From Bursaphelenchus xylophilus (taxonomy: Eukaryota > Nematoda > Chromadorea > Rhabditida > Aphelenchoididae), in contig CAJFCV020000001.1 of NCBI GenBank assembly GCA_904066235.2, positions 4,898,001-4,962,000 of the forward strand: a stretch of 64,000 nt of DNA, read 5' to 3'. Positions 45,901-57,965 of this stretch are shown piece after piece (the first letter of the stretch is position 1; every line of letters starts with the position of its first letter). Below the pieces are notes generated by a model that saw only the letters and a list, made by a program, of their open reading frames with translations, was not told where the DNA came from and did not search any database. A program made the position numbers and the translations under genes.

Positions 45901-48900
45901 AAATTTCATTTTCAACAGGGCGCAGCTCGCGCGAAAAGCAAAATTTCAACTATCCGCTGATGCCAAAAGTCTTAGAATTTTGTGTAGCAACTTCACTAAA
46001 AATTTTTTTCCGATAACTCAACGTTGAATAGTTTTCGGATATGTTTCTTATATGTATCTTCGACAAGCCCCCGCTTCGCGGGGCCTTGACGTCGCTGTGC
46101 GCGCAAAGGTTGCCCATCTTGAAGGTTGTTGATCGCGCACTACCTCTGGAGTCGCTGGCCCCGCTTCGCGCGGCCAGAAAAACGCGCTAACGCGCGTTCT
46201 ACTTACTCAAGCCCGCGAAAAAGACATGCTCCGCTCCGACCCGGAGCAAATATTTCGAATCGCAATCACTCACCCCAGCCAACCCTAATTTACCCCGCCC
46301 CCTTGGAATGGGGAATTCCGCTTTATTTCTCCGTCTTCTCTTCCGGTCTCTCGCTCTCCGCTCTCTCTCGAAATTCAAACTTGCGTAAAAGCAAAGGAAT
46401 TTCCCTCTCTCGGCTCGGCCTCGCACAAAGAAATCCAAAGTTGCGTAAAAGCAAAGGAATTTCCCTCTCTCGCTCTCCGCTCTCTCTCGAAATTCGAACT
46501 TGCGTAAAAGCAAAGGAATTTCCCTCTCTCGGCTCGGTCTCGCACAAAAAAATACAAAGTCCACCGCTGTTGGAGACGACTCGGCTCGGCCTCCGGCCTC
46601 GCCGAGTCGTATTTTAGGAAATGAAAGTGGTTTCTGGACCGGTTTTTCACGCTGAACACGATGGTCCAAGTCTCGATTCACGAAATTTAAATTTAGCGGC
46701 CGCAGGGCAAATTTTCGGCCGAACCGCCCAATTTTGGCCGAAATTTGGCCAGTGCTCACTGAATTCGAAAGCGATTTGGCTGAAATTTGGCACGATTGAA
46801 GCTTGTGGAATTTGTCGAAAATTGACCCGAGCCGAATTTTGAATTTTACACTTTTGCCCTCGGGGCGTATTTAGTTCGCTGAAAAAATTTAATTTTGATC
46901 TGGACGGTCGTATTTTAGGAAAAGTTGGAGTTTCGCACATGAATATTACCCAAAATTTGATTCTGCGTCGATTGGTACCAAAATCGTGTCGATAGCTCCA
47001 CTGGCAGCCGAGTTCTGGAAGGGCGGATCCAGAAAATTTCGAATTTTTGCCTTTGTCGCTAGGCGGGCGGGGTAAGATGGTCGTATGTTGGGAAGTGAAA
47101 GTTGTTTCTAGGGCAGTTTGATGTGCTAATTACGGGGCTTATCTCGAAAACCCGAAAAATTTGAAGTCTGAGCCCTGAGGGCGGATTTTGTGCAAAAAAT
47201 CCCGAAAATTTTGCGCCAACAGTTTGATCTGACTTCCGGCAGGGTCCCAGTAGCCGAAAAAAATTCCAGCGATAGCTGAGACTAATAGCTATGTCGCTGT
47301 GGAGCCGGATTTTTGAATTTCGATCTAGTTTTCCAGAAAAAAATTCCGGAAAATTTGGAGTTTTTTCGGAAATTTCGGAAAATCTCGAATAGCTAAAATA
47401 CGAAATACGACAGCAAGATACGAAAGGTGGTTCTAGGGTATGTCAGGCATGCTGAATCAGAATCCGTTGTCAAAATCCAGAAATTCCGTCATCTTGATGG
47501 TGAAAAATGGAAATTTCGGAAAATCGGGAATAACTATCGACCGGTCGATAAATCGACTATGGTGTAACGGGATGTTTTTCATTACTCGAGGTGTGGATAC
47601 GAATGGAATTTGAGTTTTTTTCACTCCGATGCCCTGAAGGCTCAAACTGCTATATCGCCCTGGGGGCATGTTATGCAAATTTCGAAAATCCGCGAAGTTC
47701 CGTCACAGATAGTTGATGAACATGATGCAAAGAACTCGGAAACTTTTCTCTGTAAGAAAAAAGTTACAGGCGATCCAAAATCGAAAAATTTCATTTTCAA
47801 CAGGGCGCAGCTCGCGCGAAAAGCAAAATTTCAACTATCCGCTGATGCCAAAAGTCTTAGAATTTTGTGTAGCAACTTCACTAAAAATTTTTTTCCGATA
47901 ACTCAACGTTGAATAGTTTTCGGATATGTTTCTTATATGTATCTTCGACAAGCCCCCGCTTCGCGGGGCCTTGACGTCGCTGTGCGCGCAAAGGTTGCCC
48001 ATCTTGAAGGTTGTTGATCGCGCACTACCTCTGGAGTCGCTGGCCCCGCTTCGCGCGGCCAGAAAAACGCGCTAACGCGCGTTCTACTTACTCAAGCCCG
48101 CGAAAAAGACATGCTCCGCTCCGACCCGGAGCAAATATTTCGAATCGCAATCACTCACCCCAGCCAACCCTAATTTACCCCGCCCCCTTGGAATGGGGAA
48201 TTCCGCTTTATTTCTCCGTCTTCTCTTCCGGTCTCTCGCTCTCCGCTCTCTCTCGAAATTCAAACTTGCGTAAAAGCAAAGGAATTTCCCTCTCTCGGCT
48301 CGGCCTCGCACAAAGAAATCCAAAGTTGCGTAAAAGCAAAGGAATTTCCCTCTCTCGCTCTCCGCTCTCTCTCGAAATTCGAACTTGCGTAAAAGCAAAG
48401 GAATTTCCCTCTCTCGGCTCGGTCTCGCACAAAAAAATACAAAGTCCACCGCTGTTGGAGACGACTCGGCTCGGCCTCCGGCCTCGCCGAGTCGTATTTT
48501 AGGAAATGAAAGTGGTTTCTGGACCGGTTTTTCACGCTGAACACGATGGTCCAAGTCTCGATTCACGAAATTTAAATTTAGCGGCCGCAGGGCAAATTTT
48601 CGGCCGAACCGCCCAATTTTGGCCGAAATTTGGCCAGTGCTCACTGAATTCGAAAGCGATTTGGCTGAAATTTGGCACGATTGAAGCTTGTGGAATTTGT
48701 CGAAAATTGACCCGAGCCGAATTTTGAATTTTACACTTTTGCCCTCGGGGCGTATTTAGTTCGCTGAAAAAATTTAATTTTGATCTGGACGGTCGTATTT
48801 TAGGAAAAGTTGGAGTTTCGCACATGAATATTACCCAAAATTTGATTCTGCGTCGATTGGTACCAAAATCGTGTCGATAGCTCCACTGGCAGCCGAGTTC

Positions 48901-49829
48901 TGGAAGGGCGGATCCAGAAAATTTCGAATTTTTGCCTTTGTCGCTAGGCGGGCGGGGTAAGATGGTCGTATGTTGGGAAGTGAAAGTTGTTTCTAGGGCA
49001 GTTTGATGTGCTAATTACGGGGCTTATCTCGAAAACCCGAAAAATTTGAAGTCTGAGCCCTGAGGGCGGATTTTGTGCAAAAAATCCCGAAAATTTTGCG
49101 CCAACAGTTTGATCTGACTTCCGGCAGGGTCCCAGTAGCCGAAAAAATTCCAGCGATAGCTGAGACTAATAGCTATGTCGCTGTGGAGCCGGATTTTTGA
49201 ATTTCGATCTAGTTTTCCAGAAAAAAATTCCGGAAAATTTGGAGTTTTTTCGGAAATTTCGGAAAATCTCGAATAGCTAAAATACGAAATACGACAGCAA
49301 GATACGAAAGGTGGTTCTAGGGTATGTCAGGCATGCTGAATCAGAATCCGTTGTCAAAATCCAGAAATTCCGTCATCTTGATGGTGAAAAATGGAAATTT
49401 CGGAAAATCGGGAATAACTATCGACCGGTCGATAAATCGACTATGGTGTAACGGGATGTTTTTCATTACTCGAGGTGTGGATACGAATGGAATTTGAGTT
49501 TTTTCACTCCGATGCCCTGAAGGCTCAAACTGCTATATCGCCCTGGGGGCATGTTATGCAAATTTCGAAAATCCGCGAAGTTCCGTCACAGATAGTTGAT
49601 GAACATGATGCAAAGAACTCGGAAACTTTTCTCTGTAAGAAAAAAGTTACAGGCGATCCAAAATCGAAAAATTTCATTTTCAACAGGGCGCAGCTCGCGC
49701 GAAAAGCAAAATTTCAACTATCCGCTGATGCCAAAAGTCTTAGAATTTTGTGTAGCAACTTCACTAAAAATTTTTTTCCGATAACTCAACGTTGAATAGT
49801 TTTCGGATATGTTTCTTATATGTATCTTC
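30988..49829 (+). repeat. Homogeneous satellite array, ten 1.88-kb units
   Basis: Unit starts are 30988, 32873, 34756, 36641, 38525, 40409, 42294, 44178, 46062 and 47947, and the array ends at 49829. Lengths are 1885, 1883, 1885, 1884, 1884, 1885, 1884, 1884, 1885 and 1883. Each unit has the CCCCGCTTCGCGGGG hairpin, a TGCTCCG/CGGAGCA hairpin, three GCGTAAAAGCAAAGGAATTT sub-repeats, the GACTCGGC/GCCGAGTC hairpin followed by GTATTTTAGG, and one TCGACCGGTCGA palindrome. I noticed only homopolymer-length differences between units: an A run (7 or 6), a T run (7 or 6) and one C run (4 instead of 5). Both strands hold long open frames (163 codons plus, 186 codons minus) made by reading the sub-repeats. 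I do not call them genes. Confidence 0.95.
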
Positions 49830-51385
49830 GAAAAAAGTTTAGAGTATTTGTGGATTATTCGAAATGCTTTAATTCGCTCAAAATCCTATTTAACCCACTT
49901 CAAACCCAATAAAAAATTCCAAACTTGCAAAAACAAAAATTTTCGGATTTGCAAAATAAACAAAAAATTTTGTGGAATTTTTGGAAGATCCATAAAACGA
50001 CCGCGGTAAAAAGGAGGTCAGCTAGCTGTTATTTTAGGGAGGTTGTTGATGCTTATCGCTGGGTCAAGCAGGGCGCATTCCGCAGGGCGAGAAGATGAGA
50101 CGAGACTCCTGGAAATCTTCACAGATTAGAAAAAAATTAGAAATTTTTAAAAATTTTAAAAAATTGCAGAAAAATTATTTTTTTTATGCGGAAATCTCTC
50201 CAAAATCCTCCAAAACGAACGAATATTGAATTCAAAATCGAACGCTAGAACCTTTTTATACCCCCAAATCCCTCAATAATGACAAAGCGGATATGAATCA
50301 CGGTCGTGTCAATCAGAGGTAACCATTATACACAAAAAATAAACAGTCTTTGCAGGCATAACAGGAACGCGACATAAACACCAAAAAACTACTTCGGACA
50401 AATCTATAAATTTTGGTCTGAGATACGGTCAAAATGGGGGAAAAGGACAAAAATATGATTTTTTGCAGAGATTCGTTGTTTTTTTAGATTTGGCAAAAAT
50501 TAAGATTAGAGATTTTCAGGACATATTCTGGGCTTTCTGCTCACAATTTCCAAAACCGTATGGATTTTCGACCAAAAATGCCAATAGATTTTTTGGCCTA
50601 AAGCCCATTCAGAAGATGTAGCCAAAAAACAATTTTTTCTGACTTCCCTCTGTTCATAGCCAATATGCGTTATAAAACTCTAATCCCAATTTTTGAACAA
50701 TTTCATCAAAATTTAAATTGAAAAAATTGAAACAGCTTTTCAAGAAAAAATAAATAAAAATTGTATTCAAATCCCCGGCCGAACATGTCCAAGTTTTATA
50801 TTTGTTTATTACCGCCAATAAACTGAACGGTTTCGAGGGAATCGCGAACAGTTGCCAGGGCGCAACTGTTCCTCGCGGCCAAATCCCGCTCCTTTTTTTC
50901 TTTATTTTGCCGAAATATTTGAGCGATCGGAAAAAGTCTCGCCATAACAGCATAAAAATATTATTTTAGGAGAGAAAAACGGACAAATGACTCAAAATTT
51001 GCATAAATTCGCGCAATTTCGGACATGACAGCTGCTTTTTTCGAACCAATTTTTTCGAAAAATAAAAAAAACTTTTCAAATTTTCAAAAAAAAGAAAATT
51101 TTATAAAGATCGACCAAAGTTTGGAACACATTTAGAAAACAGTAAACAGATAAATTAAATAAGCGTGTTCCCGGGCCCAAAACTTGTTTTTATTGGGGCC
51201 AACGGGCGTTGGGAATCTATTATCAGACCAAAATGTTCCCAAAGTAATCAAAAAAGATTAATGAGACGGATAATTTGGGTGGGAATTTGTTTTGAAATTG
51301 AAAAGTTATGAAACTTTTCGGGCAAACAAATATTTGGTATAATAAGGGTGCAGATTTTGATAAAATTTACGTAGAGAAAGAATTA
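49830..51385. other. AT-rich unique sequence right of the array
   Basis: The array stops abruptly at TATCTTCG and continues as unrelated AT-rich DNA with no satellite traces. The only structure I see is a perfect 10-bp inverted repeat at 50846-50871. A 99-codon minus-strand frame (50654-50953) overlaps it but matches nothing I recognise. Confidence 0.55.
50846..50871. repeat. Short perfect inverted repeat
   Basis: Arms GAACAGTTGC and GCAACTGTTC flank a 6-base loop, and CGCG lies just outside on both sides. This could be the remains of a transposon end or a chance palindrome. There is no gene context. Confidence 0.5.
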
Positions 51386-52662
51386 CAGGGTGGCCCAAAA
51401 AAATGGAAACTTTTTTCCATGGGTCCTGCCGCGAAAACCTTGAGGTGCAGCCAAATAATTTTTTCACTGTTAAATTCTCCGTATTTTTTAGCCCTAGGTG
51501 TTTTATTTTCACGCCCATATCGCTTGGTTAACATGTTTTTTATGAATGTCAAACAAAGGGACCTCGATTTCCGACCTGTTTCGGCAAGAAAAAGGACCGT
51601 GTGAGGTTGATAAATTACTCGGTGTAGCAAAAACTGTTATGTCAAAAGGCATCAAACAACTCAACGGAATAGTCCGCAATGGTACGCGTTCGGGAAGTCA
51701 AAAAAAGTGCACATTGAAAGCTTCTGCCAACCTTGAGACCACCAAAACGCGAGTGAAGCGAAATCTGATGGTGTCCATGAAAAAGATTGCCCGAGAGACC
51801 GTAATCAACAGAACAACTATCTGCCAAATGGCCAAAAATGTACAGCAGCTCAAGCCTTACAGGCTCCAAAAAGTTTAGCGCCCTACGGAAGACCACAAGT
51901 TAGTACGGCTCAAAAGACGTCAAAACGTCAGGCGCCACGCCGCTGCTTCGGGAATCAGAGGAGATCCTCTTCATGGATGAAACATAGCTCAACATTGAGC
52001 AGGTGCACAAACGCCAGAATGGCAGTAATTAGGCTGTTGAGCGTCATCAAGCTTCCAACATCTTTGAACCCTGTCAAAACCTCTTCCGTCATGGCCTGGG
52101 GCAAAATTTTGCGCCAGAGGCAAGATATCCCCGGTTTTCGTGGTTAAAGATGTCAAACTCAACCGAAACGTCTACTATCGGTATTCTGGAGGTAGTGGTG
52201 CTTCCGTGGGCTTAGTAGCAATTTGTGGATGAAAATTTAACGTTCTCGCAGGATTCAGCCCCGGCCGAGAAAGCAAAAAGTGCACGGGGACAAAAATCGG
52301 CTGATTTTGCTACGTCTGCAAAATTGCCGCCTACTCGCCGGATCTGGATCGTATAAACTAAATTTTTTTTCGAATTAGAGGCGAACGCCTGTACTATACG
52401 CCAGAAAATTTTGGGACCGCTATATAATCGCTGCGCCAAGAACGGGACCGATTTCCCGAAAAAAAGCTGCGGCGTATCGCCCGAAATTTTCAGTCACGTT
52501 TGGCGCTCTATATTGCCGCGAACGGCAGATATTTCGCAACTGGCCGAACATGTTATTAACAATGTTGCATGGTAATGATATCGATAATTACTTTGGCAAA
52601 ATTTAGGGAGTGAACCGAAATATAGCTATAAATATGAGTTTCCATTTTTTTGGGCCACCCTG
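51386..52662 (+). mobile_element. Tc1/mariner element with 26-bp perfect TIRs
   Basis: The element is 1,277 bp long. It begins CAGGGTGGCCCAAAAAAA and ends with the exact inverted complement; the perfect match extends for 26 bp. It is flanked by TA on both sides (51384-51385 and 52663-52664), the TA target duplication expected of this superfamily. The single internal gene is broken (next entry). The intact ends contrast with the decayed transposase, so any movement would need a transposase supplied from elsewhere. Confidence 0.92.
51546..52575 (+). pseudogene. Broken Tc1/mariner transposase
   Basis: The first 110 codons (51546-51878) look like the helix-turn-helix DNA-binding half of a Tc1/mariner transposase, with KLLGVAKT and a terminal LKPYRLQK-type motif. 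A TAG then interrupts the frame. Downstream pieces of the DDE catalytic half can be read in different frames: EILFMDET with a stop right after it (about 51960-51993), NIEQVHKRQNGS, SVMAWGK (about 52090), QDSAPA (about 52250) and YSPDL (about 52330). At least two stops and more than one frame change are needed to join these, so the gene is dead. Family placement rests on these motifs and the TA-flanked inverted repeats. Confidence 0.85.
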
Positions 52663-52664
52663 TA

Positions 52665-55600
52665 CACAAAAATATACTTTTACTCTGCGCTGTGTAGAAA
52701 TCATCAAGATTTTCACGTCAAAAAAGTCCCAGATTTATATTTTTTGGCGCCTTTTGGCCAGAAAATCTGTAATTTAGTTGGAAGTTTGTATGTTTTCTCA
52801 CAAAAAATCGAAGAGCTATGAAAAATTTTGTTTGACCATCTCTCCTCATTTTGCATAATTCCTCGACTACAATCACTGCTAAGTTCTCCTAGAAATATTT
52901 ATAGACTAAAACCCAACAATAATCATTGCGCAACGGAAAGAATAAGAAAAAACTCCATTTTTTTGTAAATTATCTTCAAAACACAAGAAAACATCATGTG
53001 AAGCTCAGCGAATCCATCTGATTGGTTACTATTTTTTTCTTTCCTCCCAAAAACACTGACTTACGCAAGAATTCACGTTCCACTGGATGTTGTGAAATAA
53101 AAATTAGCCAAATAAAAGTTGGGGTTCTAGTCTATTCCAGGGGAATTTGGCGAGAGATTTGATGTTAAAAGTGTTGCACGAGGTAAATGCTACTCATTAG
53201 TGAGGGTATTATACACGAGATTTTGTGAGAATTTTGAAAAATATGGGGTGAAAAACTGGCAGCAGCCGTATAAAAGAGACTTATAATTTACAAAAAAAAT
53301 AATACAGTATAATGAAAGTATTAGCTTACGTTTTGCAACCAAAACCAAGGATTCAACAATGTTTGCAGGCTCGAGAATTTGGAAAATGAGGAGAGATTGT
53401 CAGAGAAAATTACGCTCTCTGAAATGACCTTCAATGCTCCAAAACTTACAAAACGACAGATTTTAAGTTCCAAAAATAGTAAATTTCTGTCCTAGACTAA
53501 ACACAGATAGTTATTGGTAGATTATAGGTACGGATATAATCAAATCCCCACACAAACTTTAATCCCCAATTACGTCCAAGCAAAAATATTCCGGTTTAGC
53601 GACAGCAAAACCCCAAATGTAACCGTGTAACCTAACCTCTCCTGTCACGAAAAAATTTTCTTCATGATTTTACAGATTTTCCTGCAAAATTTTACAGTAA
53701 TCTCCTTAGGCTACATTCTTCAACAGCCCCGATGACCGATATTATTTTATAATTCGAGTATAAACATCTCCGCAAACCCTCTCATTAATCGAGAAATCGG
53801 CCGAAAGATGTTGCGCAATCGGAAGTTAGCCTAATATAAGTGGCCTGCGCGAGAGAATGGAATTATCCGAAAACAGAATAATTAAAAATTCGAGAGACAA
53901 ATTTAAATATCCCAATGGAAACGAGGGCTAGAGGGGGAATATGCAAATTTGGGGGAGCGCTTATTGTCTTCTGGGATAGAATATAATAAATGGATTTTTT
54001 GGAGGAAAAGCTTCCTTCCGGAGGGGCTGCTTGGATGGAAATTGACATGTATTTTTTGAAGGGGCTAATGAAGATATAACTTTTTAGAGACTTTTAATTC
54101 ACAATTGTACGAAAAGATCATGGCAATTTTTTAAAAGTGCGTAAACTTGTAGTTCAAACCAAAACCCTCGCTTGTTTTTGAGTAATGAGCCCTCAAGGGA
54201 CAAGAGAAAAGTTCGGGTTATTCCAGAAATTATTATAACCATGAAGATGATTTTTAGTAATCAAAAATTTCAAGTATGTTGAGATTTAGTTAGAAAACTT
54301 ATTTTCTATAAAAAGTTTTGTAGCTTTGATACCTTAAAATCATCGAGAGCCCTTTTAAAATCAAAAAATAAAAATTTTGGACTGGAAAGTCCACTCTTTC
54401 GTTGATCCTTCGCAAAGCGTCATCCGAATCCGCTCTCAACTCCAACACGTTATTATCAGTTCAGTCGTGGACACTCGAGAGTGCGCTCTCGAGAGCCTGA
54501 GGCACTTCAAGTGGTGATTGCGCAGAATAAAATAAAACCAGAAAATATTTAACGATTTATGCAAATATTATACTCTTTTTGAATTTTTCAAAAATAAAAT
54601 TAGAAAAAAAATATATACAAAAAAGGATTTGCCCTTCGGTGATGTTTTTAGAAATCGCTAGAAGACAATATCTCAAAAAAATAAATTTTTAGATTATTTT
54701 GAAAATAAAAATAACCAAAAATTCTCTTTTTGTCATCACCAAACAAAGCCCGATGTAACGCGGTAAAGCCAACTAGTGCGTAAGTTTTGTCCGCCGGCAT
54801 TCAAGCGTTTCCCGCACACCTTAATGGCGATCCTTTCGCATATAAAAAACCAGACATAACGGCGGGAAAATCATCAGAAAATTATTGAAATTTGAGGAGA
54901 ATACAAAAGAAAACGAACATTGGAATATCTAGATCTGGGGTTTTCAAACATTCTGAAACAAGTTCAAAGATTGAACAAATCTAATTCTGGAAGCTTTGAA
55001 ATCTCACTTTCAATTTTAGAGACCACTTTATTATTAATAGCCCTCAAAAATCTCACTTTCCGTTTAGCGTCAACCTGCCCTCCGGTTCCGTTCCTAAATT
55101 GCCGACAGATGGACATGCATATTATCCATTTCACCCTCCGGCAAATGCGCGAAAGATTTGCGGGGACTTGGAAATTGTGCCAAAAGTCGAGCGAATTTGA
55201 AGCCATTAAGCCGGACCGGTGTTTTCGCACCATGTGGAAATTTGAATACTTAATTTTTATAGAGGGTGCGAAAATTTGAATATCATAATTTTACTACAAA
55301 AAACACTTTAAGAATGAAGACATTGCAATGACAAAAATCGCAACTTTACAGATTTTCTCGCGTGTAAAAATTTGAATGTCCAAAATATTTTGAAAATTTG
55401 AATATTCCATCACCTCAAAAAATTTGAATACCCAAAAATTTTATTTGGTCCTAAAGCCCGCGATTTATAGGGTAGTCGTAAAAAACAAATTCTAGGGCGT
55501 TTTGCGATTCCTTTCTTTATGAAAAAGAGTTGGCCATGGGAATTTACTTGAAGCGATTTTTGGACACCTCCTCTTGGAGGTCAAAAGGTCACGATTTCGA

Positions 55601-57300
55601 GGTTCTTTTGTAAGGCAAACCAATCCAAAAAGACTTCGAATTATTTAAAATTCTCTTAAATAATTCAGATAATAATCTTCTTGCAAGATTGCGGATTTTG
55701 ATGATTTTCTGCCCTATCAAATATCACATGTAAAACTTGAAAACTGACCCAAAGATCTGTTTGAAATTTCAGCCCTTGAGGCTTGGCTTTCATATCAATT
55801 AAAGAGCTCATTATAAAACCGATTAGACTCGGATAAAAAAAACGAAAGGGCGGCCACACTTTCTTGACCATTGGGAAAGTTTGCGGTTGAGAGAAAGAAT
55901 GGAGAGGGGATCATGAGGATTGGCAATGCAAGATCAATTTAAAAAAATGGCACAATCAAAGCCAGAGGAAGATTGAGGTGGATCTGGATTGACAAGTAAT
56001 GGTAGAAATTATAGGAGAAAGAGCCTCAAGAGAGTGCAGATGAACTTGCTAATTGGTGGTCAAAAATTTTGTATTCAAAAGTTACTATGAAATGAAAAAA
56101 TTGGAAGTCTCCAAGCGATCTTTATCTAACGTAGAAAAATTACGGAGTGATTTTAAACTGAAATCGTTGGTTTAGCCGACAGAAAATTTTGTTTCATTTT
56201 ACGGCACACTCTTCAAGCAGCTCAATCAAGCCGAAAACAAGGATTTTGACTAATTGGTTGGCCGCAGGTGAAGAAATAAAAAGCCGGATAACAGGCCGGG
56301 CTGAGAACCAAAAAAACAATTTTTGACCCTATAAATCAGATCAAAAAAAAAAGACTATGAAAGTGGCACTAAAAGTCAGTAATAGGACAGCTGTTCGCTA
56401 CCGTGTCTATTGATTACTAAAATAATTCCTTCCCATGGTAAAACGTTTTTTGCTTACTATAATTTTTGAAAACATATCAATACATCGACACAACACTGTC
56501 CCAACAACGACGTGAGCCCTGAGACATGATCATACTTGTTCATCAGACACCCCGAGATCCACGCAAAGCCAGCTCATCACCAGCCTCAAAGATCATGCAA
56601 TAATGAACGTGATTTCACTTTCACTTGGCTTCCGACCACCCTCTCCTCATTAATTAGACTATAAACAAAATGTGATTATAAACAGGAAATCGCCCCGAGG
56701 CAATCAAACGTACGAATATTATGACCGCAATCTCTGTTGTCTGAAACTTGTTCGCATACAATTTTTATTTGATTTTCGTTTTTTCGCGCCGAATTTCTTT
56801 ATTTCCTCAAAGCTGTTCGTATGACGAAGAGAATGGAGGTTAAGGTTACTCTTGTTGAACTTGAACAGAACCCGAGGGTTTGAAGGGTGAACCGGAAGAA
56901 AATTTGATCGAATTATTGTAGGGGAGCCCCTCAAAAAAGGTTTGTAAAGGGATCAATCTCGACGGTATCCACGCCTTATTGTTAGCAATTCCTTTTTAAA
57001 AGGTAGCGCTAGACTTGATGCTCATTTTTAGAAGCGCTCAAGGTGATACGGTCAGATTTTCTTCAAGTTTTAAGTCACTGCTTTCACAAAGGCCACATGT
57101 AAATGTTTAAAAATTTTTCTCATGCTTTCCAGACCTGGCCAATATATTCAGCGATATTTACAGCCATTACACAAAACGAGAAGAGCCGAATGGTATCAAA
57201 ACTGAAAAAAAACATGACTACTATCGATCCCATCTTTTGACAAACATATATTTAAAAATCCCGTGAGTTTCTGCATAACAAAAATGGTGTCACACTAAAG
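52665..57300. other. AT-rich intergenic DNA, no supported gene
   Basis: I see no coding region here. Points of structure are a perfect 8-bp inverted repeat CTCGAGAG/CTCTCGAG at 54474-54493 and a loose series of AAAATTTGAATR words at about 55230-55435. A 119-codon frame at 54920-55279 has an antisense frame of 89 codons over the same stretch and no recognisable motif, so it is not called. Confidence 0.5.
54474..54493. repeat. Short perfect inverted repeat
   Basis: Arms CTCGAGAG and CTCTCGAG are separated by TGCG. It lies in otherwise AT-rich DNA next to a GC-richer patch (about 54410-54510). Its role is unknown. Confidence 0.4.
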
Positions 57301-57312
57301 AGGTTTTTAATT

Positions 57313-57965
57313 TTGTTGTGGTGTGGTCACCTTAAGCACATAAAATGTACAATAAAAATTCAAATCAAACTATCTATGACATCTGACAAAAAAAGGCCTT
57401 GTGATAAACCAATTGCACTTTCAAGAACATCTTTACTAAACATCTACAAATTTAAATTATCTTTACAATGTAAAGACTGCCTTGTCTTATTAAGAATAAG
57501 TTCTTCTGTAACTAAACCTTCGAAATCCAATGGCCGCAAGAAAGGCTCGTCGAAATGCGAAGATTAAAGATATTGTATAATAGTAGTTATGGGGTTAAAA
57601 CAGGAGATCATCGACAAGCTGAATGTAGCTTTGGTCATGAACTGGACGGGATCAAAACTTCTGAATCAATAAGCCCATACGTAGCCGTTACACGCAATTA
57701 CACCGCTTTCAACAGGAGGGAACGGTTGTACCAATGCTTAATTTTGTAATTTGACACCACCATGGATTTCAACAAAACAAAACGCATGTTATGTTGTAAA
57801 AATCTGCAGGAAGGTGTTAATTGCAGACAATGTCTGGGAGAGCAGTTTAATAATTATTGCGTGATTAAAGCTGTGAACGCCACGGATAACATACATCGAG
57901 GTTTACAGAACCCTCTTTCAAGTTTACAATGTCAATATGTATTTGAAAAGAATGTTCGAAAATAA
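57313..57965 (+). other. Unidentified patch of stacked short open frames
   Basis: Three consecutive plus-strand frames (84, 64 and 67 codons: 57313-57567, 57555-57749, 57762-57965) follow one another, with more balanced base composition than the surroundings. The first includes QCKDCLVLL and a basic GRKKGSSK stretch; the third has CCKNLQEGVNCRQCLG. The arrangement could be a frameshifted old gene or transposon remnant. I recognise no family, and no splice model joins the frames cleanly. Confidence 0.25.

Noticed and set aside
31052..49800. Repeated 163-codon plus-strand and 186-codon minus-strand frames in every array unit
   Set aside because: They overlap on opposite strands, and the minus-strand frame reads the same short sub-repeat in different frames (REIPLLLRKF and GKFLCFYAS are one DNA repeat). 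That indicates low stop density, not coding.
50846..50871. Inverted repeat considered as a transposon end
   Set aside because: No matching second end or target duplication was found nearby, so it is listed only as a palindrome.
54920..55279. 119-codon plus-strand frame
   Set aside because: The opposite strand is open for 89 codons over the same bases. There is no family motif, splice context or codon pattern to support it.
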